From positions 62,001 to 126,000 of the forward strand of contig NZ_JAHSTU010000013.1 in the NCBI RefSeq assembly GCF_019145495.1: a stretch of DNA of 64,000 nt. The letters are read 5' to 3'. Origin of the DNA: Pseudomonas azerbaijanoccidentalis. Its GTDB lineage: Bacteria > Pseudomonadota > Gammaproteobacteria > Pseudomonadales > Pseudomonadaceae. The notes under the pieces are model-generated. The model made no database searches. It saw nothing but the letters and a program-made list of their open reading frames with translations, and was not told where the DNA came from. This document shows, in pieces, positions 1 to 8,368 of this stretch; positions within the stretch are counted from its first letter, which is position 1; each line of letters opens with the position of its first letter. The translations under genes were made by a program, and so were the position numbers.

Positions 1-1064
1 GCTTTCGCGGCTTTTTTCTTGGTGGTCGCGGCGACTTGGGTCTGAGCCACGAAAGAACGCAGGCCTACCGCCTCACGCAACTCATTGAGGAACGGCGTCG
101 CTACCGCACGGGCTTTTTTCGCGCCGTGTTGCAGGATGTCTTCCAGATCCGCCGGGCGCTCGATCAACTGGTGATAGCGCTCGCGGGACTCGCCCAACTC
201 GCTGTCCAGCAATTGGAACAGACGATTTTTTGCCTCGCCCCAACCCAGGCCCTGCAACAGTTCGCTGCGGAACTCGTCGGCTTGCGCCGGGGTGGCGAAG
301 GCCTGGAACAGGGTGAACAGATGCGAATTGTCCGGATCTTTCGCTTCGCCCGGTGCACGGGAGTCGGTGACGATCCGCGAAATCGCGTCTTTCATCTCTT
401 TAGCGCTGCTGAACAGCGGAATGGTGTTGTCGTAACTCTTCGACATCTTGCGACCGTCGAGACCTGGCAGCGTGGCGACGCTTTCTTCGATCAACGCCTC
501 GGGCATGGTGAAGAATTCTTTGCCCTGGCCAAACAGGTGGTTGAAGCGCTGGCCGATGTCCCGCGCCATTTCCACGTGCTGGATCTGGTCGCGACCAACC
601 GGCACCTTGTGCGCATTGAACATCAGAATGTCAGCGGCCATCAGTACCGGGTAGCTGTACAGGCCCATGGTGATGCCGGCGTCCGGGTCTTCGCCGGTCT
701 CGACGTTCTTGTCCACCGAAGCCTTGTAGGCGTGGGCGCGGTTGAGCAGGCCTTTGGCGGCGACGCAGGTCAGCAGCCAGGTCAGCTCAGGGATTTCCGG
801 AATGTCGGACTGACGGTAAAAAGTCACACGGTCGACGTCCAGGCCACCGGCCAGCCAGGTCGCGGCGATTTCCAGACGCGAGCGCTGGATGCGCAGCGGG
901 TCATCGCACTTGATCAGGGCGTGGTAGTCGGCCAGGAAGTAGAACGAGTCGGCATTGCTGTCACGGCTGGCGACGATCGCCGGGCGGATGGCACCGGCGT
1001 AGTTGCCCAGGTGCGGCGTGCCGGTGGTGGTGATGCCGGTGAGGATACGGGTACGAGTCGTCAT
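1..1064 (-). CDS. trpS: Tryptophan--tRNA ligase (3' end cut by window edge)
   Basis: Charges tRNA-Trp with tryptophan in the cytoplasm. The first 354 codons are visible; the C-terminus runs off the window start, and pseudomonad TrpS is about 450 residues, so roughly 100 residues are missing. Class I signatures are present: a HIGH-type PHLGN motif near residues 16-20 and KMSKS near 206-210. The start is the ATG at 1064 (MTTRTRIL), although no strong Shine-Dalgarno is visible before it. The visible end is lysine- and alanine-rich, which suggests a linker to a C-terminal extension. The next gene upstream on this strand ends 25 bases away, so the two may be co-transcribed. Confidence 0.96.
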   Translation of the reverse strand, partial: MTTRTRILTGITTTGTPHLGNYAGAIRPAIVASRDSNADSFYFLADYHALIKCDDPLRIQRSRLEIAATWLAGGLDVDRVTFYRQSDIPEIPELTWLLTCVAAKGLLNRAHAYKASVDKNVETGEDPDAGITMGLYSYPVLMAADILMFNAHKVPVGRDQIQHVEMARDIGQRFNHLFGQGKEFFTMPEALIEESVATLPGLDGRKMSKSYDNTIPLFSSAKEMKDAISRIVTDSRAPGEAKDPDNSHLFTLFQAFATPAQADEFRSELLQGLGWGEAKNRLFQLLDSELGESRERYHQLIERPADLEDILQHGAKKARAVATPFLNELREAVGLRSFVAQTQVAATTKKKAAK

Positions 1065-1088
1065 GGGTAATCGCTTGTCAGACTGCAA

Positions 1089-1718
1089 TCAATTCGAGAG
1101 ACGCGGCAGGATCAGATCCTTGAGATCGGTCAGCTTGCCATGAAAAAAGTGTCCGCATTCTGCCACTTTCAGCAGCTCATGGGGACGTTCAAGCTTGTCG
1201 GACCATTCGTAAACCAGCTGCGGATCGATCACTTCGTCGGTTTCCGGCTGGATCAGGGTCAGTTCGCCTTGTTGCGGCAGTTGATCCTGAGCGCCCAGGC
1301 GCATGACGGCCGGTGCCACCATGAACAGGTGTTTGAGCGGTTCGCCCTTGGCCTCAAGGCGCCCGCCGAGACTTGCTGCAACAAATCCGCCGAAGGAGAA
1401 CCCGAACAGGGTCAGCGGCAAGTCCGGGTGTTTGGCACGGAACCATTCGGCCACTGCCTGGGCATCATCGACTTCGCCGGTACCCATGTCGTGGGTGCCT
1501 TCGCTGGCGCCAACGCCGCGATAGTTGAAGCGCAGGGTGATCAAACCGGCATCGCGCGCGGTGCGCTGCAGGGTCGAGACCACTTTGTTGAGCATGGTGC
1601 CGCCCTGCACCGGGTTCGGATGGCAGATGAGCGCGAGGCCACGCGGCTGCTCGTTGTCCAGATACAGTGCTTCCAGTTGCCCGACCGGGCCGTCAATCAC
1701 TACAGGGGTTTCACGCAT
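1089..1718 (-). CDS. Alpha/beta hydrolase (COG2945-type)
   Basis: A 209-residue alpha/beta hydrolase. The fold signature is a GFSFGG nucleophile elbow (catalytic Ser) in mid-protein, an early HPNP segment that may form the oxyanion hole, a late Asp (ETDEVIDP) and a C-terminal His (GHFFHG), giving a Ser-Asp-His triad. The substrate cannot be told from sequence. I chose the ATG at 1718 (MRETPVV). A TTG two codons upstream has a better placed GGAG, so the true start could be two residues earlier. It lies just upstream of trpS on the same strand and is divergent from zapG, with promoters expected in 1719-1862. Confidence 0.85.
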   Translation of the reverse strand: MRETPVVIDGPVGQLEALYLDNEQPRGLALICHPNPVQGGTMLNKVVSTLQRTARDAGLITLRFNYRGVGASEGTHDMGTGEVDDAQAVAEWFRAKHPDLPLTLFGFSFGGFVAASLGGRLEAKGEPLKHLFMVAPAVMRLGAQDQLPQQGELTLIQPETDEVIDPQLVYEWSDKLERPHELLKVAECGHFFHGKLTDLKDLILPRLSN

Positions 1719-1862
1719 TAGCAAGGAAGGAACTCCGTGACCTCGGATCGGGTCGACTCGTCTAGCAAATTGTCTGTGGCTGTCTATTGCGAGTGAATCG
1801 CGGTATACAGCGCAGGTTCGAGCCGTTAACGTAAAGCAAAGCCGTTTATAGAGGAAGGACTC

Positions 1863-2297
1863 GTGGAACACTCGCTCTTAGTTTGGTTGTTGCCGACTCT
1901 TGCCCTGGTTGTGGGTGTCGCCATTGGATTCCTGATCGCTCGCCTTGCGCCGAATGCCGCGCCTAGCAGCACGCAACGTCAGCTGGACGATATTCAGGAA
2001 CGTTTCGACAGTTATCAGAACGAAGTGGTGACCCACTTCAACAGCACTGCAACACTGGTCAAGAAACTGACTCAGAGCTATCAGGAAGTGCAGGATCATC
2101 TCGCCGAGGGCGCCAACCGCCTGGCCCTGGACGAGCAGACCCGCCAACGCTTGCTGGCCTCCCTGCACGCCGACGCGACGCAGGCCCCTCGGGAACGCCT
2201 GACGCCGCCGCGCAATCAGGAACCACCGCGCGACTACGCGCCCAAAGCCCCGAACGCCCCGGGCATGCTCGACGAGCACTACGGCCTGAAGAAGTAA
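1863..2297 (+). CDS. zapG: YhcB/ZapG family inner-membrane protein (DUF1043)
   Basis: A 144-residue protein with one N-terminal transmembrane helix (about residues 7-27), then a coiled-coil stretch (residues 35-95), a proline-rich linker and the HYGL-type C-terminus usual in YhcB proteins. In enterobacteria YhcB/ZapG helps coordinate cell division and envelope growth at the inner membrane; the role here is inferred from that. The start is a GTG at 1863 with a strong AGGAAGGA ribosome-binding site nine bases upstream. The gene is followed by a strong terminator. Confidence 0.85.
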   Translation: MEHSLLVWLLPTLALVVGVAIGFLIARLAPNAAPSSTQRQLDDIQERFDSYQNEVVTHFNSTATLVKKLTQSYQEVQDHLAEGANRLALDEQTRQRLLASLHADATQAPRERLTPPRNQEPPRDYAPKAPNAPGMLDEHYGLKK

Positions 2298-2315
2298 TCA
2301 GGTTTCAGGCGATGT

Positions 2316-2353
2316 AAAAAGCCCCCGGACAAGTGATTGTCCGGGGGCTTTTT
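2316..2353 (+). terminator. Rho-independent terminator after zapG
   Basis: A perfect GC-rich stem (GCCCCCGGACA paired with TGTCCGGGGGC), six-base loop, followed by TTTTTGTTTT. An A-run precedes the stem, so it could also work on the minus strand. Confidence 0.93.
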
Positions 2354-2373
2354 GTTTTGACTCATTGAGACAG

Positions 2374-2458
2374 GTAGGAGCTGACGAGTGCAACGAGGCT
2401 GCGATCTTTTGATTCTAAAAAGCAACATTAAAAGATCGCAGCCTGCGGCAGCTCCTAC
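2374..2458. repeat. REPIN, family A (GTAGGAGCTGCC type)
   Basis: Two inverted arms of the REP sequence GTAGGAGCTG...GGCTGCGATCTTTT, separated by a short loop. It lies between the convergent ends of zapG and doeD. Other family A copies are at about 30225, 32743, 33531, 37027 and 37994. Confidence 0.9.
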
Positions 2459-2478
2459 GGGTGACCGTCGTGGTCGGG

Positions 2479-3864
2479 TTAGCCAAGTACTTCACTGGCG
2501 ACCTGATCAATCGCGCCTTTGGTGATCTCGACAATCAGGTCGGCCTCGGCCTCGGTCAGGATCAGCGGCGGGGCAAAGCCCAGGATGTCGCCATGGGGCA
2601 TTGCCCGGGCGATCATGCCGCGCTCCAGGCACGCCGCCGAGACTTTTGGCCCCACCTTCAAGGCCGCATCGAATGGCGTGCGCTGTTCACGATCGGCCAT
2701 GAACTCAACCGCGGCAAGCATGCCGTCACCACGCACTTCACCCACCAACGGATGGCCCTCAAGCGTTTCACGCAGCCGGCGGTTGAGATAAGCGCCGACC
2801 TTATCGGCATTGGCCGTGAGATTTTCTCGCTCCAGGATATCGAGGTTGGCCAAGGCCGCCGCCGCGCAGATCGGATGCCCGGAGTAAGTCCAGCCATGGC
2901 CCATCGCACCTTGGGACTCAGAGGCTTTTTCGATCACGTCCCAAACCTTTTCGCCGACGATCACCGCCGACAATGGCGCGTACGCACTGGTCAGCCCCTT
3001 GGCGGTAGTGATCAGATCAGGGCGCATGCCGTAACGCTGGCTGCCCATCTTCGAACCCAGGCGACCGAAGGCGCAGACCACTTCATCGGCGATCAACAAC
3101 ACGTCGTATTTGTTCAGCACCGCCTGGATCGCCGCCCAGTAGCCGGCTGGCGGAACGATGATGCCACCAGTGCCCATCAGTGGCTCGCCGATGAAAGCCG
3201 CCACAGTGTCCGGGCCTTCGGCGAGGATCATTTTTTCCAGCTCGTCGGCGCAATAACGGACGAATGCGGCTTCATCCATGCCGGTTGGCGCCTTGCGATA
3301 CCAGTGCGGGCACACGGTGTGCTTGATGCCTTCGGCGGGCAGATCGAAGTGCTGATGGAAACTCGGCAAGCCGGTCAGGCTGCCGGTCATGATGCCCGAG
3401 CCGTGATAACCGCGATCGCGGGAGATGATTTTCTTTTTCTGCGGGCGCCCCAGCACGTTGTTGTAGTAGCGCACCAGTTTGATCTGGGTTTCGTTGGCGT
3501 CGGAACCGGAGAGGCCGTAGTAGACCTTCTTCATACCTTCTGGCGCCCAGTCGATGATGCGGCTCGACAGCTCGATGATCGCCTCGGTCGAGTGCCCCAT
3601 GTAGGTGTGGTAGTAGGCCAGCTCCTTGGCTTGCTTGTGGATCGCGTCGGCGACTTCGGTGCGGCCGTAGCCGATGTTCACGCAGTACAGGCCGGCGAAG
3701 GCATCGATCAGTTCTCGGCCTTCGTGGTCACGGATGCGGATGCCCGAGGCGCCCTTGATAATGCGTCCCTTGAGTGCACCACTGGCGTGATCATGGGCGT
3801 GGGTGGACGGGTGCATGAAGTGCGCACGGTCTTGTTCGAACAGCGAGTCGAGTTCTTGGTTCAT
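2479..3864 (-). CDS. doeD: Class III aminotransferase, probable L-2,4-diaminobutyrate transaminase of ectoine catabolism
   Basis: A 461-residue PLP-dependent class III aminotransferase, full length for the family. Visible are the SGSDANE cofactor-phosphate motif (about 119-125), the LLIADEV aspartate (260) and the Schiff-base lysine 289 in TTAKGLTS. By context it should convert L-2,4-diaminobutyrate to aspartate semialdehyde, the step before DoeC. The ATG at 3864 (MNQEL) has AGGAG upstream and is preferred over a longer open frame. It follows doeC by 23 bases on the same strand. Sequence alone would also fit other omega-aminotransferases such as putrescine or beta-alanine types; the island makes DoeD the best name. 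Confidence 0.82.
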   Translation of the reverse strand: MNQELDSLFEQDRAHFMHPSTHAHDHASGALKGRIIKGASGIRIRDHEGRELIDAFAGLYCVNIGYGRTEVADAIHKQAKELAYYHTYMGHSTEAIIELSSRIIDWAPEGMKKVYYGLSGSDANETQIKLVRYYNNVLGRPQKKKIISRDRGYHGSGIMTGSLTGLPSFHQHFDLPAEGIKHTVCPHWYRKAPTGMDEAAFVRYCADELEKMILAEGPDTVAAFIGEPLMGTGGIIVPPAGYWAAIQAVLNKYDVLLIADEVVCAFGRLGSKMGSQRYGMRPDLITTAKGLTSAYAPLSAVIVGEKVWDVIEKASESQGAMGHGWTYSGHPICAAAALANLDILERENLTANADKVGAYLNRRLRETLEGHPLVGEVRGDGMLAAVEFMADREQRTPFDAALKVGPKVSAACLERGMIARAMPHGDILGFAPPLILTEAEADLIVEITKGAIDQVASEVLG

Positions 3865-3887
3865 GGCATGTCTCCTGAGAACGGGCC

Positions 3888-5360
3888 TTAGCACTGGCCT
3901 TGAAGGTGCAAGCAAAAATATTTGGTTTCGACAAAGGCTTCGAAGCCCTCGGTGCCGCCTTCACGGCCAAGCCCCGAGGCTTTCATGCCACCGAACGGGA
4001 TCGGATGGCCGGTGAACTTGACGCCATTGACCGCGACCATGGCGTGGTCGAGACGGCGGATCAGCGGGTGAATCAGGTCCAGGCGATTGGAGCAAATGTA
4101 GGCGGCCAGACCGTACTCGGTGTCGTTGGCCATCTCGACGGCCTGATCGAGGGTGTCGAACGCCATTACGCCGGCAATCGGCGCGAAGTTTTCTTCGCGA
4201 TAGATGCGCATCTGCGGCGTGACGTCGGCCAGCACCGTGGGCTGGTAGAACAAACCACCTAGCGCATGCGCCTCTCCACCCACCAAACGTTGCGCGCCAT
4301 GTTTCAAGGCATCGGCAACACGCTCGGCGGTGACGTCGAAAGCGGCCTGGTGCATCAATGGCCCGACATCGACCTGTTGTTCGCGGTCGCCGATCACGGC
4401 CGGGCCGACTTTCAACGCACGTACCGCCGTGGCAAAGCGCTTGAGAAACTCCGGATAAACCGAACGGTCGACCATGATGCGGTTGGCCGCGCAGCAATCC
4501 TGGCCGGAGGTCTGAAACTTGGCGGCTACCGCAACTTTTACCGCCTGCTCAAGATCCGCATCGGCGCAAACAATGAACGGTGCGTTGCCACCCAATTCGA
4601 GCGCAACCTTCTTCACATCGTGGGCCGCGGCTTGCAGCACCAACTTACCCACGCGGGTCGACCCGGTGAAACTCACCGAACGGACACGGCTGTCCTGCAC
4701 CAGGGTTTGCATGGCCATTTGCGGCTCGCCCAGCACCACGTTCAACACGCCGGCCGGGAACCCTGCCTCCTCGGCGAGTTGCGCCAATGCGAAAGCCGAG
4801 TACGGCGTTTCATGGGCCGGTTTGATCACCACCGTGCAACCGGCGGCCAGGGCAGCGGCGGCTTTGCGGGTGATCATCGCCGAGGGGAAATTCCATGGCG
4901 TCAGCAACGCACAAACGCCCACCGCCTCTTTCACCGTGCCCAGATGCGCACCGGGAATGTGGCTGGGAATGTTTTGCCCATAGAGGCGTCGCGCCTCTTC
5001 GGCAAACCACGGAATGAAACTGGCGGCATAGGCGATTTCGCCACGGGACTCGGCCAGGGATTTGCCCTGCTCCAGGCTGAGAATCCGCGCCAGGTCTTCC
5101 TGATGCTCAAGAATCAATGCAGCCCAGCGCCGCAAAATCGCCCCCCGCGCCTCCAGGCTTTGCTCGCGCCAATCGGCGAACGCACGGTGCGCGGCATCGA
5201 CGGCAGCGACGATCTGCGGTGGGTCGAGCATCGGTACATGGCCGATCAGTTTTTGATCAGCCGGGTTATGCACGGCGATGCTGTGGCCGCTGTCGCTGTG
5301 TACCCAATGGCCGTCGACGTAGCAGAGCGCTTTGAACAACAGTGGATGTTTGTAGGTCAT
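3888..5360 (-). CDS. doeC: Aldehyde dehydrogenase, probable aspartate-semialdehyde dehydrogenase DoeC
   Basis: A 490-residue NAD(P)-dependent aldehyde dehydrogenase. The fold is complete: the TPWNFP segment, FTGSTRVG (about 231-238), catalytic Glu255 in LELGG and catalytic Cys289 in GQDCCAANR. It resembles succinate-semialdehyde dehydrogenases. In the ectoine pathway DoeC oxidises aspartate semialdehyde to aspartate, which fits its position directly before the aminotransferase doeD. The start is the ATG at 5360 because GGAG lies eight bases upstream; an in-frame GTG at 5369 is less well placed. A CTAG-centred candidate operator lies about 30 bases upstream. Confidence 0.84.
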   Translation of the reverse strand: MTYKHPLLFKALCYVDGHWVHSDSGHSIAVHNPADQKLIGHVPMLDPPQIVAAVDAAHRAFADWREQSLEARGAILRRWAALILEHQEDLARILSLEQGKSLAESRGEIAYAASFIPWFAEEARRLYGQNIPSHIPGAHLGTVKEAVGVCALLTPWNFPSAMITRKAAAALAAGCTVVIKPAHETPYSAFALAQLAEEAGFPAGVLNVVLGEPQMAMQTLVQDSRVRSVSFTGSTRVGKLVLQAAAHDVKKVALELGGNAPFIVCADADLEQAVKVAVAAKFQTSGQDCCAANRIMVDRSVYPEFLKRFATAVRALKVGPAVIGDREQQVDVGPLMHQAAFDVTAERVADALKHGAQRLVGGEAHALGGLFYQPTVLADVTPQMRIYREENFAPIAGVMAFDTLDQAVEMANDTEYGLAAYICSNRLDLIHPLIRRLDHAMVAVNGVKFTGHPIPFGGMKASGLGREGGTEGFEAFVETKYFCLHLQGQC

Positions 5361-5390
5361 GGCGTTCACTCCAATCCGTGTGCGTGGGAA

Positions 5391-5404
5391 CCATGCTAGG
5401 GCAG
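5391..5404. promoter_or_regulatory. Candidate EnuR-like operator upstream of doeC (weak)
   Basis: A 14-base site centred on CTAG, CCATGCTAGGGCAG, 31 bases before the doeC start. It shares CTAGGGCA with the site before eutB. Weaker than the other two sites; the assignment is inference. Confidence 0.35.
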
Positions 5405-5502
5405 CCGGGCCTTGGGGATTTGGCGTTTGGATGGGGTGCGGCAGGTGGTTTTTTCTGATTGGGCGGGGGTGAACAGCTGATTTTGCGGTTGGAGCAAAAA
5501 CA

Positions 5503-5594
5503 CTGTGGGAGCTAGCCTGCTAGCGATGGCGCCCTTTCAGTCACATCAATGGTGGATGTGCCGACGTGATCGCTAGCAGGCTAGCTCCTACAGG
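5503..5594. repeat. REPIN, family B (GGGAGC-TAGCCTGCTAGCGAT variant)
   Basis: Inverted arms TGGGAGCTAGCCTGCTAGCGAT and its complement around a roughly 45-base spacer. It lies between doeX and doeC, which are in tandem, and may separate the doeCD transcript from the upstream genes. The arms carry CTAG changes compared with the other family B copies. Confidence 0.88.
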
Positions 5595-5608
5595 GGTTTG
5601 TGGTGATT

Positions 5609-6088
5609 TCAGGAATCTTGGGCTAGCTCGGCCGGCAAGGCGCCGCCGGTCTTGATGGTTTTGGTGACGATGTAGGTGAAGTAGCGTTCGATGCCCAGAT
5701 CGTCGAGTAGCAGTTGGTCGATGAAGCGCTGGTAATGATCGATATCCGGTGCCTGGATCATTGCCATGTAATCGACGCCCCCGCCGGTGGCATAACAGAA
5801 CGCAACTTCGGGGGCTTCGCTCATGCGCTGTTCGAAGCGGCGCATGTCCTGGGCGGTGTGCCGGGCCAGAGTGATTTCCACCAACACCTGCTGACTTTTG
5901 AACACCGCGTTCCAATCGATTTGCGCACGGTAACCCTTGATCAGGCCAAGGGTTTCAAGTTTGCGTACACGCTCCCAGGCCGGGGTCACGGACAGATTGA
6001 TCGCCTCGGCCAGGCTCGACTTGGTGATACGCCCGTCGTCAGCGAGGATTCGCAGGATTTTCAGGTCATAGCGATCGAGTTTGTGCAT
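5609..6088 (-). CDS. doeX: Lrp/AsnC family regulator of ectoine catabolism
   Basis: A 159-residue Lrp/AsnC regulator. The N-terminal winged helix-turn-helix (about residues 5-60, DLKILRIL...VRKLETLGLI) is followed by the RAM effector-binding domain (about 70-145). DoeX is the AsnC/Lrp regulator found in ectoine degradation clusters such as that of Halomonas; it probably senses an ectoine-derived amino acid. It sits downstream of doeB on the same strand, 45 bases away. Its target cannot be read from the sequence. Confidence 0.82.
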   Translation of the reverse strand: MHKLDRYDLKILRILADDGRITKSSLAEAINLSVTPAWERVRKLETLGLIKGYRAQIDWNAVFKSQQVLVEITLARHTAQDMRRFEQRMSEAPEVAFCYATGGGVDYMAMIQAPDIDHYQRFIDQLLLDDLGIERYFTYIVTKTIKTGGALPAELAQDS

Positions 6089-6133
6089 GGGTGGCGATCT
6101 CGTGAATGTTTAGGAGCCCCAGTGGGATTGTGG

Positions 6134-7135
6134 TCAGGTCAGTACATCGGCGATCACCGCAATGGTATCGCCACACCCCACCAGCCCCGGAAAGTGCCGC
6201 GCCGCCAGCAAACCACTGCGCGCCGCGCGATACTCCACCGGGGCCACGCCGCTGCGAGTGGCATCGTAGACGCGGGCAATCACTTCGCCCTTGCTCACGT
6301 TATCGCCCAGGTCGCGGCACATTTCCAGCAGGCCGTCGTGCTCGCTGGCGATGAAGCAATCGCCGTCGGGCATGTCGAGCATGATCGACGGCGCCGTCTG
6401 CACTTCGCCCTCAAGAATCCCGCTATGCACCAGCAGATTGCGCACGCCACGTTCGGCAATTGCCACACTGCGCGCGGTGGATGAACCACCGCCGCCCAAC
6501 TCCGTGGTCACGAAAATTTTGCCTTGCGACTCGGCGGCCGTGTCGTACATCGCGCCGGCATCGAGTTCGAGCATGCGCATGCTGTACGGCGCATTGAACG
6601 CACGCATGCCAGCCTCGCATTGCGCTTGTTGCTGCTTGTCGGGTAACACGTGACAGGCGGCGAACGGCAGGAAATCCAGGGTGCGCCCGCCGGAATGAAT
6701 GTCCAGCACGATGTCGGCCATGGGCAGCAAAGTCCGGGTGAAATAGTCCGCAATCTTCTCGGTCACCGTACCGTCCGGTTTGCCGGGAAAGCTGCGGTTG
6801 AGGTTGCCCTTGTCGATCGGCGACGTGCGCCGCCCGGCATGAAACGCCGGGGTGTTCATGAACGGGATGATGATCACCCGCCCGCTGACGTCGGCGGCCG
6901 TCAGGCGTTGTGCCAGTTTGCTCAGCGCCACCGGGCCTTCGTACTCATCACCGTGGTTACCGCCGGTGAGCAGCGCGGTTGGCCCACGACCGCTCTGGAT
7001 CACCGTGACAGGGATCATCACCGCACCCCAGGCGGAATCATCCCGGGAATACGGCAACTTGAGAAAACCGTGCTGCACGCCTTCGCGGGTGAAATCCACG
7101 GTGGCGCTGATCGGGTTGTCAGGCAGTTCACTCAT
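6134..7135 (-). CDS. doeB: N2-acetyl-L-2,4-diaminobutanoate deacetylase (DoeB/EutE)
   Basis: A 333-residue zinc-dependent deacylase of the succinylglutamate desuccinylase/aspartoacylase family. The zinc ligands are visible: His61 and Glu64 in GGNHGDEYE and His147 in LDIHSGG. An NLNRSFPG substrate motif lies near residue 111. In the pathway it deacetylates N-acetyl-diaminobutyrate, released by DoeA, to L-2,4-diaminobutyrate and acetate. It starts three bases after doeA stops, so the two are translated from one transcript. Confidence 0.9.
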   Translation of the reverse strand: MSELPDNPISATVDFTREGVQHGFLKLPYSRDDSAWGAVMIPVTVIQSGRGPTALLTGGNHGDEYEGPVALSKLAQRLTAADVSGRVIIIPFMNTPAFHAGRRTSPIDKGNLNRSFPGKPDGTVTEKIADYFTRTLLPMADIVLDIHSGGRTLDFLPFAACHVLPDKQQQAQCEAGMRAFNAPYSMRMLELDAGAMYDTAAESQGKIFVTTELGGGGSSTARSVAIAERGVRNLLVHSGILEGEVQTAPSIMLDMPDGDCFIASEHDGLLEMCRDLGDNVSKGEVIARVYDATRSGVAPVEYRAARSGLLAARHFPGLVGCGDTIAVIADVLT

Positions 7136-7138
7136 GGC

Positions 7139-8329
7139 TCAATCCTTCACGAACAATTGGCGAGGCACGTTGCACAACGTTTCGACGCCGGTTTCGGTGA
7201 TCAGAATGCTCTCGGTGATTTCCAGCCCCCAGTCATCCATCCACAGGCCCGGCATGAAGTGGAACGTCATGCCCGGTTGCAACACGCTGGTGTCGCCGGG
7301 ACGCAGGCTCATGGTGCGCTCGCCCCAATCAGGCGGGTAGCTGATACCGATCGGGTAGCCGCAGCGGCTGTCCTTGTGGATGCCGAATTTCTCCAGCACC
7401 TTGAAAAACGCCACGGCGATGTCGCCGGTAGTATTGCCCGGTTTCGCGGCTTCAAGCCCGGCAGCGATGCCTTCGACCACGGCTTTCTCGCCATCAAGGA
7501 AATGCTGCGGCGGCTTGCCCAGGTAAATCGTGCGCGACAACGGGCAGTGATAGCGCTTGTAGCAACCCGCGATTTCGAAGAAGGTGCCGGCGCCTTTTTC
7601 AAACGGCGAATCGTCCCAGGTCAGGTGCGGCGCGCTCGCATCGGCACCGGTCGGCAACAGCGGCACGATGGCTGGATAGTCGCCGCCGTGGCCATCGGCA
7701 CCGAGAATGCCGCTGCTGTAGATCTCGGCCACCAGTTCGTTTTTACGCATGCCCGGCTCGATTCGTTCGAGGATCCGCCCGTGCATTTTTTCGACGATGC
7801 GCGCAGCGATGCGCATGTAGGCGATTTCCTGCGGCGATTTGACCGCCCTCTGCCAGTTCACCAGGCCGACCGCATCGATCAATTTGGCCTTCGGCAGGTT
7901 TTTTTGCAGTGACAGGAACGCTGCGGCGCTGAAGTAATAGTTATCCATCTCGACGCCGATGGTCAGCCCATCCCAACCACGGGCACTGATCACTTCCCGC
8001 GACAGATAGTCCATGGGATGGCGCTCGCGGGACTGCACGTAGATGTCCGGGTAACCGACGATGTTCTCTTGCTGCATGAACACCGTGCGCTTGGCGCCGT
8101 TGGCATCCTGGCCGCGACCGAACCACACCGGCTCGCCATCGAGGGCCAACAGCACGCATTGATGTACATAGAACGACCAGCCGTCATAGCCGGTCAGCCA
8201 GGCCATGTTCGACGGATCGGTGACCAGCAACAACTCGATGCCCTGCGCCTGCATGGCCACTCGTACCTTGGCCAGACGCTGGGCGTATTCCTGCCGTTGG
8301 AACGGAAGATTGACGACTATCTGAGACAT
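7139..8329 (-). CDS. doeA: Ectoine hydrolase (DoeA/EutD), M24/creatinase-like fold
   Basis: A 396-residue protein with a creatinase N-domain (about 1-155) and a pita-bread M24 domain (about 165-390). Ectoine hydrolase opens the tetrahydropyrimidine ring to N-acetyl-2,4-diaminobutyrate. The usual M24 metal-ligand segments are altered (FEIAG where DxG is expected, CPLSRT where SDxTRT is expected), as in metal-independent creatinases. The position between eutC and doeB, with the ehu importer nearby, makes the assignment strong. The start at 8329 has AGGACAGG upstream. Confidence 0.92.
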   Translation of the reverse strand: MSQIVVNLPFQRQEYAQRLAKVRVAMQAQGIELLLVTDPSNMAWLTGYDGWSFYVHQCVLLALDGEPVWFGRGQDANGAKRTVFMQQENIVGYPDIYVQSRERHPMDYLSREVISARGWDGLTIGVEMDNYYFSAAAFLSLQKNLPKAKLIDAVGLVNWQRAVKSPQEIAYMRIAARIVEKMHGRILERIEPGMRKNELVAEIYSSGILGADGHGGDYPAIVPLLPTGADASAPHLTWDDSPFEKGAGTFFEIAGCYKRYHCPLSRTIYLGKPPQHFLDGEKAVVEGIAAGLEAAKPGNTTGDIAVAFFKVLEKFGIHKDSRCGYPIGISYPPDWGERTMSLRPGDTSVLQPGMTFHFMPGLWMDDWGLEITESILITETGVETLCNVPRQLFVKD

Positions 8330-8368
8330 GCACCTGTCCTCTGATAAATGACGCGGATGAAAAAACGG

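Noticed and set aside
2461..3891. A 476-codon plus-strand frame opposite doeD
   Set aside because: doeD has full aminotransferase motifs and a ribosome-binding site; the opposite frame has neither and begins inside a REPIN edge.
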